Shown: positions 57,940 through 64,000 of the stretch, one piece after another | How the letters are laid out: every line of letters starts with the position of its first letter | Position numbering within the stretch: the first letter of the stretch is position 1 | From: Pseudonocardia broussonetiae | GTDB lineage: Bacteria; Actinomycetota; Actinomycetes; Mycobacteriales; Pseudonocardiaceae | Direction of reading: 5' to 3' | NCBI RefSeq assembly: GCF_013155125.1 | Contig: NZ_CP053564.1 | Coordinates: forward strand, 5,029,501-5,093,500 | DNA length: 64,000 bases | Program-made: the position numbers and the translations under genes | The notes under the pieces: generated by a model | The model's database searches: none | The model's input: only the letters and a program-made list of their open reading frames with translations | Told to the model about the DNA's origin: nothing

Positions 57940-58326
57940 TCACGTCCCGAACCGGTACCCGACCTCCTCGAACGAGCCGGCCGCCAGCACGTAGAACACC
58001 CGGGCCACGGCGTCACCGGTGTTCGTGACGCCGTGCGTCGCCCCGCCCGGCAGGAACACCGTCGAGCCGGCCCGGAGCCGGTGGTCGGTGTCGTCGAGCC
58101 GGAGCAGCAGCTCTCCCTCCAGCACGAAGTAGACCTCCGCCTGGTCGTGGGCGTGCGCGCCCAGCCACCCACCCGGCGGCAGGTCGGCGACACCCGCGGT
58201 GAACTGCCCGGTCGGGGTGGCCGCGCCGCCGAGCAGGGTGCGGAAGGAGAGCGTGCCGCGGACGGGGTCGTCCCAGGACTCCGGAGCGATGTCGTCCTGG
58301 TGCAGCACGATCGGGCGGTGGTGCAT
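57940..58326 (-). CDS. Cupin-domain protein
   Basis: A 128-residue small cupin: motif 1 GGWLGAHAHDQAEVYFVLEGEL and motif 2 FLPGGATHGVTNTGD give a typical 3-His/1-Glu metal site. The frame runs on upstream into repeat-rich DNA, but ATG 58326 begins the conserved part (MHHRPIVLHQDDI). The function is unknown. It is convergent with fic, 26 bp away. Confidence 0.8.
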   Translation of the reverse strand: MHHRPIVLHQDDIAPESWDDPVRGTLSFRTLLGGAATPTGQFTAGVADLPPGGWLGAHAHDQAEVYFVLEGELLLRLDDTDHRLRAGSTVFLPGGATHGVTNTGDAVARVFYVLAAGSFEEVGYRFGT

Positions 58327-58575
58327 GGGTCTCGGATGCCCGGCGGTGGGCGGGCGAACCGCGGGGCGGGCGGTTGCGGCGGGCGGAGCGGGGCGGGCGG
58401 GCGCAGCGGGGCGGGCGCAGCGGCGCCGGCGCGGCGCGGGGCGCGGGGCGCGGGATGCGGGGTGCGGGGTGCGGCGGCGCGGCGGCGCGGCGCGCGGCGT
58501 CGCGGGGCGCGTCGCGGGGCCCGGCGGCGCGTCGGGGTTGGGCGGGCAGGGGCCGTGGGCAGCGGTGGGCGGCGG

Positions 58576-58644
58576 TTCCCGCGCGCGTTCCCGGTTGCCG
58601 CGCGCGTTCCGAGCTCCCGCGCGCTCCCGGGGCCGCGCGGGAGC
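58576..58644. repeat. 69-bp direct repeat, copy 1
   Basis: Matches 58812-58880 with two mismatches over 69 bp. Within it AGCTCCCGCGCG faces CGCGCGGGAGCT, forming a hairpin. The copies are 236 bp apart and flank the two GCGTTCCGCGGAACGC palindromes. Confidence 0.8.
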
Positions 58645-58730
58645 TGCTTGGGCGCGCGGGAACGTCGGGACGGCGACCGCGGCGGCGCGTGCGCCCTCCG
58701 CCGTGCACCGCACAGCGCGGCACGGCGAGC

Positions 58731-58746
58731 GCGTTCCGCGGAACGC
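58731..58746. repeat. Perfect 16-bp palindrome, copy 1
   Basis: GCGTTCCGCGGAACGC is fully self-complementary. An identical copy lies 41 bp further on (58772-58787). Confidence 0.8.
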
Positions 58747-58767
58747 ACCCCCCTGACACGTCATGAC

Positions 58768-58791
58768 GGCCGCGTTCCGCGGAACGCGGCC
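58768..58791. repeat. Perfect 24-bp palindrome containing copy 2
   Basis: The same 16-bp palindrome (58772-58787) extends by GGCC on each side to a 24-bp perfect palindrome. The 10-bp palindrome CGTCATGACG abuts it on the left. Confidence 0.8.
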
Positions 58792-58811
58792 GCCGGCCTC
58801 GTCGCCCTCGG

Positions 58812-58880
58812 TTCCTGCGCGCGTTCCCGGTTGCCGCGCGCGTTCCGAGCTCCCGCGCGCCCCCGGGGCCGCGCGGGAGC
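58812..58880. repeat. 69-bp direct repeat, copy 2
   Basis: Second copy of the repeat at 58576-58644. Its right end runs into the 19-bp tandem repeat. Confidence 0.8.
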
Positions 58881-58965
58881 AGGTTCGCCGCGCGGGAGCA
58901 GGTTCGCCGCGCGGGAGCAGGTTCGGCTCGCGGGAACTGGTTCCGCGCGCGGGAACCGGCCGCCT
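58871..58965. repeat. 19-bp tandem repeat, five units
   Basis: Units start at 58871, 58890, 58909, 58928 and 58947 with consensus GCGCGGGAGCAGGTTCGCC. The first two are identical, the third has one change, and the last two are diverged. The spacing is exactly 19 bp throughout. Confidence 0.8.
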
Positions 58966-59043
58966 TGCGTGGGAAGCCGGCGCACCACACGTGCGGCCCG
59001 GGCTCGGCCGGTCGCTCGCGATCGCGTTCCGCCGAATGCGGGG

Positions 59044-59961
59044 TCAGGCGCGCGGCGGGATGCCGAGCAGCGTGCGGGCCTCCGCACTGTCCGCCGGCCG
59101 CCGACCCAACCCCTCGACCAGCTCCACCACCTCGGCCAGCAGTTCGGCGTTGGTCGGGCGGCGGGGGCCGGCGTGGTCCTCCAGCCCCACGCGGACGTGC
59201 CCGCCCAGGCGGATCGCGCGCTCCGCGAGCCCGCAGCCGACGACGTCGCCCCCGAGCACCGCCACCGACCACGGCAGCCCGGACGGCTCCAGCAGCTCCA
59301 GGTAGGCGGCGAGGCCGGTCTCGGTGGGCGGCAGGCCGAACTGCAGGTCGCCGCCGAAGTACAGCTTCACCAGCGCCCCGGGCGGCACCCGGCCCGCGCG
59401 GTGCAGCGCCAGGGCGGTCCGCAGGAAGCCCGGCTCGAACACCGAGATGCTCGGCGCGGCCCGGTAGCGGGCGCACAGGTCGAACATCGTGACCGTGTCG
59501 GCGTAGGTGTTCTGGTACGCCCCGTCGGCGGCGCCGGCCGGGAAGGCGCCGTCGGCGGTCATCCCGACGTTCACCGAGCCCGGGTCGACGAGTGCGAACC
59601 CGCCCCAGCCGCGGCGGGCCAGCTCCGCGCAGTGCGCCCACCGCCGCTCGATCGGGATGCCGCGGGCGCCGGCCGACATCGTCGGGTAGAGCAGCGCGTC
59701 GGGGTGCCGGGCGAGCACCGGCTCCCACGCCTGCAGGTAGGGCTCCACCGCGTGCACGCCGTCGGCGGTGAACATCGGCTCGTCGTTGTGGTTGTGCACG
59801 ATCGCCGCGCCGTGCCCCAGACCGTGCAGCGCGTCCGCGGTGATCTCGCCCGGCGTGCGCGGGACGTGCGGGTTGGCGCTGCGCGGCGTCGACCCGTTGA
59901 CCGCCAGCTCGATGACGACGGGCGAGGGCACGACGGGCGAGGGCACGGCGGGCGAGGGCAC
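59044..59961 (-). CDS. Beta-keto acid cleavage enzyme (BKACE, DUF849)
   Basis: A 305-residue TIM-barrel enzyme that splits a beta-keto acid with acetyl-CoA, as in 3-keto-5-aminohexanoate cleavage enzyme. Zn ligands are His56 and His58 in IVHNHND; other family segments are YPTMSAGARG, SVNVGM and VGLEDH. The GTG start at 59961 is 1 nt after the PPOX gene stop. The first 15 residues (PSPVVPSP) come from a 15-bp repeat, so GTG 59946 or 59931 could equally be the start. The substrate is unknown. Confidence 0.85.
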   Translation of the reverse strand: MPSPAVPSPVVPSPVVIELAVNGSTPRSANPHVPRTPGEITADALHGLGHGAAIVHNHNDEPMFTADGVHAVEPYLQAWEPVLARHPDALLYPTMSAGARGIPIERRWAHCAELARRGWGGFALVDPGSVNVGMTADGAFPAGAADGAYQNTYADTVTMFDLCARYRAAPSISVFEPGFLRTALALHRAGRVPPGALVKLYFGGDLQFGLPPTETGLAAYLELLEPSGLPWSVAVLGGDVVGCGLAERAIRLGGHVRVGLEDHAGPRRPTNAELLAEVVELVEGLGRRPADSAEARTLLGIPPRA

Positions 59962-59962
59962 C

Positions 59963-60418
59963 TCAGCCGCCGATCTTGCGGAAGTCCCAGCTCGTGATCT
60001 TCTCGGGCACGAGCTTGAGCCAGGCGTGGCGGCCGTCGTGGTGCATCGTGCCGCCGGAGTAGCGGTCGGCGAACGCCTGCTCCGGGCCTTCCAGCTCGGG
60101 CACCGGCTCCCCGGTGCGCGGCACCTCGCCCACGACCTCGACCCGGCCGCGGATCTCCACGCCGCGCAGCTTCAGGTACTCCTCCCCGGCGTCGACGACG
60201 GCGGCGATCCGCGGGTCGGACTGCAGGTCGGCCCAGCGCTGGCTGCGCGAGAGCGAGGTCAGCCACATCGCGCCGCCGTGCCAGACGTACCAGAGCGGGG
60301 TGGCGTGCGGGCCGTTCGTGCCGTTGGTGGCGACGCGGACCGTGCGCTGCTCGGCGAGGAAGGCGTCGACCTCCTCGGGCGTCATGGCGATCTTCCGGGA
60401 CCGCTTCTGCTCCTTCAT
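59963..60418 (-). CDS. Pyridoxamine 5'-phosphate oxidase-family (PPOX) protein
   Basis: A 151-residue split-barrel flavin-binding protein: RTVRVATNGTNGPHATPLWYVWHGGAMWLTSLSRSQRWADLQ is typical of the small PPOX class that includes F420- or FMN-dependent reductases. The N-terminus is Lys/Arg-rich. It is directly upstream of, and probably co-transcribed with, the BKACE gene. The substrate is unknown. Confidence 0.82.
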   Translation of the reverse strand: MKEQKRSRKIAMTPEEVDAFLAEQRTVRVATNGTNGPHATPLWYVWHGGAMWLTSLSRSQRWADLQSDPRIAAVVDAGEEYLKLRGVEIRGRVEVVGEVPRTGEPVPELEGPEQAFADRYSGGTMHHDGRHAWLKLVPEKITSWDFRKIGG

Positions 60419-60449
60419 GATCGGTGACGCTAGCTGCCATCATCGGGGC

Positions 60450-61676
60450 ATGTCGATCGTGAGGCGGAGCCCCGGACTGGTCGTGACCGAGCACGAGATC
60501 CGCGTGCCGCTGGACCACGCCGCGCCCGACGGCGAGCAGATCACCGTGTTCGCCCGCGAGGTCGCCGACCCCGACGGCCAGGACCGCCCCTACCTGGTGT
60601 TCCTGCAGGGCGGGCCCGGGTTCGAGGCGCCCCGCCCGACGCGGCGCCCGTCGGCCCCGGCGTGGCTCGACCGCGCGCTGGCCGACTTCCGCGTCCTCAT
60701 GCTCGACCAGCGCGGCACCGGCCGCTCGACGCCCGTCGGCCCGGCCACCCTCGTCGGGCGCACCCCCGCCGAGCAGGCCGCGCACCTCGTCCACTTCCGC
60801 GCCGACGCGATCGTCGCCGACGCCGAGGCCCTGCGTGCGCACCTGGGCAGCCCGCCGTGGACGGTGCTCGGGCAGAGCTTCGGCGGGTTCTGCACGCTCG
60901 CCTACCTCTCGCAGCGGCCCGAGGGGCTGCGCGATGCGCTGTTCACCGGCGGTCTGCCGCCGATCGGCCGCCATCCCGACGAGGTGTACGCCGCCACCTA
61001 CGCCCGGGTGCTGGAGCGCAACCGCCGCTACTGGGCGCGCTACCCCGAGGACCACGACCGGTTCCTCGCCGCCGTCGACGCCGCCCCGGTGCTGGCCTCG
61101 GGCGACCGCCTCTCGCTCGCCCGCCTGCGCCAGGCCGGCAACCTGCTGGGCCGCAGCGAGGGCCCCGAGCTCCTGCACGCGCTCCTCGAGCTCGACCCGC
61201 AGTCGCCGGCCTTCGCCCACGACGCCGAGACCATCGGCTTCGCGCGCAACCCGATCTACGCGGTGCTGCACGAGTCGAGCTACTCCGACGGCCACGTCAC
61301 GGACTGGTCGGCGCAGCGCACGATGCCGCCGGAGTACGCCGAGGACCGGGCGCTGCTCACCGGCGAGCACGTCTACCCGTGGATGTTCGACGAGCTCGGC
61401 GCGCTCCGCCCGTTCGCCGAGGTGGCGGAGCTGCTCGCCGCGCACCCCTGGCCCCGCCTCTACGACGCCGCGGTGCTCGCCGGCAACGAGGTGCCCGCGG
61501 CCGCCGCGGTCTACGTCGAGGACCTCTACGTCGAGAGCGCGTTCTCGCTGGAGACCGCCGCGCAGGTCCGCGGCCTGCGCCCGTGGGTCACCAGCGAGTA
61601 CGAGCACAACGCCCTGCGCGCCGACGGCGGAGCGGTCCTGGACCACCTGCTCGACCTGGTCCGCGGCCGCCGCTGA
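60450..61676 (+). CDS. S33-family alpha/beta hydrolase (proline iminopeptidase-like)
   Basis: A 408-residue hydrolase: oxyanion region FLQGGPGFEAP, DQRGTGRSTP, nucleophile elbow GQSFGGFC (Ser ~141) and C-terminal SEYEHNALR carrying the catalytic His. Length and motifs match peptidase S33 prolyl aminopeptidases, which release N-terminal proline. No signal peptide is seen, so it is cytoplasmic. It is divergent from the PPOX gene. Confidence 0.87.
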   Translation: MSIVRRSPGLVVTEHEIRVPLDHAAPDGEQITVFAREVADPDGQDRPYLVFLQGGPGFEAPRPTRRPSAPAWLDRALADFRVLMLDQRGTGRSTPVGPATLVGRTPAEQAAHLVHFRADAIVADAEALRAHLGSPPWTVLGQSFGGFCTLAYLSQRPEGLRDALFTGGLPPIGRHPDEVYAATYARVLERNRRYWARYPEDHDRFLAAVDAAPVLASGDRLSLARLRQAGNLLGRSEGPELLHALLELDPQSPAFAHDAETIGFARNPIYAVLHESSYSDGHVTDWSAQRTMPPEYAEDRALLTGEHVYPWMFDELGALRPFAEVAELLAAHPWPRLYDAAVLAGNEVPAAAAVYVEDLYVESAFSLETAAQVRGLRPWVTSEYEHNALRADGGAVLDHLLDLVRGRR

Positions 61677-61693
61677 CGGGGGCCGGCCCGGGC

Positions 61694-62161
61694 TCAGGCG
61701 AAGATGAACCGGTACTTCGCCGCCACCCGGGCCATCGCGGTGAGGTCGGCCGGGTCGAGCGGTGGCGGCGCCGCACCGCGGACGGCGGCGCGCCCGATCT
61801 CGGGGAACATCGCCTCCATGCCGGGCGGGCTGTAGAGGAACAGCATGCGGGCGGGGCCGTCGCCGACGTTGCGGTAGCTGTGCACCACCCCGCGCGGCAC
61901 GAGCACGACGGTGCCCGGCCGCGCGTCGTGGGTGACGCCGTCGACGGTGAAGGTCATCGTCCCGTCGAGGAGGAGGAACGTCTCCTCCTCGTCGAGGTGG
62001 GCGTGCGGCGGCGGCCCCGCGTCGGGGTTGACCACCGCCTCCAGCATCGTGAAGGCCCCGCCGGTCTGCGCGCCGGTGAGCAGCGTCGTGTACGCGTCAC
62101 CGACCAGGAACACGGTGTCGCCCTCGTCCGGCCCGACGACCACCGGCTGCAGATCGGTCAT
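61694..62161 (-). CDS. Cupin-domain protein
   Basis: A 155-residue cupin with motif 1 GPPPHAHLDEEETFLLLDGTM and motif 2 VPRGVVHSYRNVGDGP, giving a His/His/Glu/His metal site. It resembles quercetin-dioxygenase-like small cupins. It faces the S33 hydrolase gene and follows the MetE-like gene on the same strand after 44 bp. The function is unknown. Confidence 0.8.
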   Translation of the reverse strand: MTDLQPVVVGPDEGDTVFLVGDAYTTLLTGAQTGGAFTMLEAVVNPDAGPPPHAHLDEEETFLLLDGTMTFTVDGVTHDARPGTVVLVPRGVVHSYRNVGDGPARMLFLYSPPGMEAMFPEIGRAAVRGAAPPPLDPADLTAMARVAAKYRFIFA

Positions 62162-62205
62162 GCGGGGGACTCGCCCGCGGTGACGGCTCCGTTACGGGCA
62201 GGACG

Positions 62206-63363
62206 TCACGACCAGAGGCGCGCCGACGCGATCCGCGCCCCCTCCGCCAGCGCCCGGAACTTCTCCCACACGACGGTCGGGTGCACCTCGGGGGAGAAGC
62301 TGGCGCGGGAGGAGAAGCCGCAGTCGGCCCCGGCGATGACGTTCTCGCGCCCGACGATCCCGGCGTACTGCTCGATCTGGTCGGCGATCAGCTCCGGGTG
62401 CTCGACGTAGTTGGTGGCGTGCCCGAGCAGGCCGGGGATGAGGATCTGGCCGTCCTCCAGCGGGATGTCGCGCCAGATCTTCCACTCGTGCTGGTGGCGG
62501 GGGTTCGCGACCTCGAACGAGTACGCCCCGGCCGGGATCCTCAGCATCAGCGGCGCGACGTCGCGCAGGTCGATGTCGTGCACGCGCGGCCCGTGGTTGA
62601 GGCCGTAGCAGGTGTGCAGCCGGATCTTCTCGCGCGGGATGCCGCGCAGGGCGTGGGAGAGGATCTCGACGTGCTGCTCGGCGTCGGCGCGGCGCTGCTC
62701 GGGCGTCGTCTCCGGGTTCTCCGACAGGTACTCGATCAGCCACGGGTCGTCGACCTGCAGCAGGAACCCGGCGTCGACGATCCCGAGGTACTCCTCGCGC
62801 AGCGCCTCGGCGACGGCCTCCAGGTACTCCCCGTGCGAGCCGTAGTGCTCGTTGCGGCCGAAGCCGCTCGGGCTCGTGGAGGGCAGGAACGCCTCGACCA
62901 CCTGCTGCCCCTCGACGGCGGCGCGCAGGTTGGCGATGTCGGTCTGCAGCTGCTCCTGGCCGACGTAGGTGACCGGGCCGGTGCAGACCATCGTCGTCAT
63001 CGGGCTGACCTGCTCGGTGTACTTGCCGAGGTAGCCGGCGTAGTACTCGGGGAACGCGTCGATCTCGACCTGCCACGACGGCGGCATCAGCTTCTCGCCG
63101 GAGTCGGCGGCGAACCCGGAGAGCCGGTCCTTGACGTAGGTCAGGAAGCTGACCTTGCCCATCTCCCCGTCGGTGACGACGTCGATGCCGGCGTCGACCT
63201 GCCGGTCCACCACCTCCGCGACGGCGGTCGTGACGCGCTTGGTGTAGCCGTCGGCGTCGTAGGGGCGGCCGTGCTCCTTCTCCCGCATGACCTCGAGCAG
63301 GTCACGGGGCCGGGCGAGGCTGCCGACGTGGGTGGTGAGGATCCGGTCGCTGCTGCGCTGCAT
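62206..63363 (-). CDS. MetE-like methyltransferase/epoxyalkane:CoM transferase family protein
   Basis: A 385-residue zinc enzyme related to the C-terminal domain of cobalamin-independent methionine synthase. It shows TTHVGSLARP at the N-terminus and Zn-ligand candidates in RLHTCYGL and AGADCGFSS, with the intervening SFEVANPRHQHEW. The single-domain length fits the group containing epoxyalkane:coenzyme M transferases rather than full MetE. It activates a thiol for alkylation; the substrate is unknown. TAGCGT lies 9 nt before the ATG. Confidence 0.82.
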   Translation of the reverse strand: MQRSSDRILTTHVGSLARPRDLLEVMREKEHGRPYDADGYTKRVTTAVAEVVDRQVDAGIDVVTDGEMGKVSFLTYVKDRLSGFAADSGEKLMPPSWQVEIDAFPEYYAGYLGKYTEQVSPMTTMVCTGPVTYVGQEQLQTDIANLRAAVEGQQVVEAFLPSTSPSGFGRNEHYGSHGEYLEAVAEALREEYLGIVDAGFLLQVDDPWLIEYLSENPETTPEQRRADAEQHVEILSHALRGIPREKIRLHTCYGLNHGPRVHDIDLRDVAPLMLRIPAGAYSFEVANPRHQHEWKIWRDIPLEDGQILIPGLLGHATNYVEHPELIADQIEQYAGIVGRENVIAGADCGFSSRASFSPEVHPTVVWEKFRALAEGARIASARLWS

Positions 63364-63464
63364 GGTCCCGGGACGCTAGGAGCGCGGCGGCCGCGGGGAC
63401 AGGGCCGCGTTCGTGAGGGGGGAACGCGTAACCGGGACGGTCGCCGGTCGTTCGACCGGTTGTG

Positions 63465-64000
63465 ATGCGCCTGAGTCCCGTCCGGATCGCCAAGCTCCTG
63501 CTGCCGGGCACGGTCCTCGCGCTCGGCGTCGTCCTGGCGACGCCGGCGGGCGCCGCCCCGGCCGAGAGCCCGTTCGCGTCGGCCCCGCTGTTCGACTCCT
63601 ACGTGGCGCTGGGCGACTCCTACGCCGCCGGGCCGCTCATCCCGCAGCAGAAGGGCACCCCGCCGGGCTGCCTGCGCTCCACCCGCAACTACCCGTCGGT
63701 CGTGGCCGCGACCGGGCGCGTCCCGGACTTCCGCGACGTCAGCTGCAGCGGCGCCACCACCGAGGACCTCTTCGCCCCGCAGGCCACGTCGGCGGGCACG
63801 AACCCGGCGCAGCTCGACGCGCTGGTCGCGGGCACCACGGGCGTCACGCTCTCCATCGGCGGCAACGACATCGGGTTCGCCACGATCATCTCCGAGTGCG
63901 CGGTGCGCTCGCCCCGCGAGCCGCTGGGCGCGGCCTGCCGCGACTTCTTCACCGGTCCCGACGGCGAGGACCAGCTGCAGGAGCGGATCGAGGAGACCGC
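63465..64000 (+). CDS. Secreted SGNH/GDSL hydrolase (partial, cut by window edge)
   Basis: The first 178 residues are present. A signal peptide (~1-31; basic start, Leu/Val core, AGA-AP) precedes SGNH block I YVALGDSYAAG with nucleophile Ser, and block III SIGGNDIGF with Asn. Cysteines in PGCLRST, VSCSGAT, SECAV and AACRD suggest the disulfides found in Streptomyces extracellular lipases/esterases. The catalytic Asp/His block lies beyond the window. A GTG at 63462 is an alternative start. Confidence 0.88.
   Translation, partial: MRLSPVRIAKLLLPGTVLALGVVLATPAGAAPAESPFASAPLFDSYVALGDSYAAGPLIPQQKGTPPGCLRSTRNYPSVVAATGRVPDFRDVSCSGATTEDLFAPQATSAGTNPAQLDALVAGTTGVTLSIGGNDIGFATIISECAVRSPREPLGAACRDFFTGPDGEDQLQERIEET

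Larger units (their letters stand above)
58327..59043. other. Gene-free, extremely GC-rich repeat region
   Basis: 717 bp without a credible gene. It holds G/C homopurine-like runs (58360-58560), a 69-bp direct repeat, two exact GCGTTCCGCGGAACGC palindromes, CGTCATGACG (58759-58768) and a 19-bp tandem repeat. The words TTCCCGCGCG and CGCGCGGGAA recur in both orientations. Reading frames here have low-complexity Arg/Ala/Pro translations in every frame and are rejected. Confidence 0.7.

Noticed and set aside
58199..59305. Arg/Ala/Pro-rich open frames in the GC-rich block near 58.5 kb
   Set aside because: All frames are open because stops are rare at this GC content. Translations are low-complexity and driven by the DNA repeats.

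Overview
The window is very GC-rich DNA with many GTG starts, short intergenic gaps and overlapping stop/start codons. It comes from an actinomycete chromosome. Gene content and order point to the Pseudonocardiaceae (Pseudonocardia-like). This assignment is an inference from gene content, not from a marker gene. Its backbone follows the Mycobacterium tuberculosis Rv1473-Rv1488 block: ABC-F protein, small HTH protein, AcnR, aconitase, RipA-like peptidase, MoxR, DUF58, VWA, FabG1, InhA, ferrochelatase, NfeD and SPFH protein. Several local insertions interrupt that order.

Region by region. 1-9.5 kb: tail of an unknown gene, MFS exporter, arylamine N-acetyltransferase, universal stress protein with a class III nucleotide cyclase, lycopene cyclase, dGTPase, an SDR enzyme, and an ABC-F ATPase preceded by a five-codon leader ORF and a hairpin. 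9.7-13.6 kb: small HTH protein, enoyl-CoA hydratase, ABC exporter and acnR. 13.7-18.2 kb: ergothioneine genes egtA-egtB-egtC-egtD, without a linked egtE. 18.2-21.7 kb: cupin, FAD monooxygenase with a divergent GntR/TetR hybrid regulator, TauE/SafE permease. 21.8-26.4 kb: aconitase, bounded by strong hairpins downstream and an AcnR-type operator upstream, then a RipA-like peptidase. 26.4-34.8 kb: sugar nucleotidyltransferase, moxR-DUF58-VWA operon, an HxlR/hydrolase pair, fabG1-inhA, an MmcQ-like protein and hemH. 34.8-44.9 kb: accessory and regulatory genes: ArsR-AHSA1, a single-chain PAS-phosphatase-kinase-STAS regulator, AraC with an NmrA/DUF1772 pair, trmO, a tyrosine recombinase divergent from a zinc-finger coiled-coil protein, and a sigma factor with a cupin-GyrI protein. 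44.9-45.85 kb: a structured non-coding repeat array. 45.85-50.2 kb: the conserved block resumes (hypothetical, DUF3097, NfeD, SPFH, methyltransferase). 50.1-52.8 kb: cobalt/nickel ECF transporter. 52.8-57 kb: VOC protein, aldehyde dehydrogenase and an acyl-CoA dehydrogenase pair. 57.0-57.9 kb: a Fic toxin-antitoxin operon. 58.3-59.0 kb: gene-free DNA full of palindromes and repeats. 59-64 kb: BKACE enzyme, PPOX protein, S33 hydrolase, cupin, MetE-like protein, and a secreted SGNH hydrolase cut by the right edge.

The best leads are: AcnR-like operators at both acnR and the distant acn gene; the 45 kb alternating repeat array; the recombinase/zinc-coiled-coil pair; a Fic antitoxin joining a Phd-like front to a VbhA-like inhibitory motif; the ABC-F leader peptide; and a recurring TANNNT box 6-8 nt before start codons, which suggests many leaderless transcripts. 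All functional calls come from reading motifs and gene order; no database search was run.
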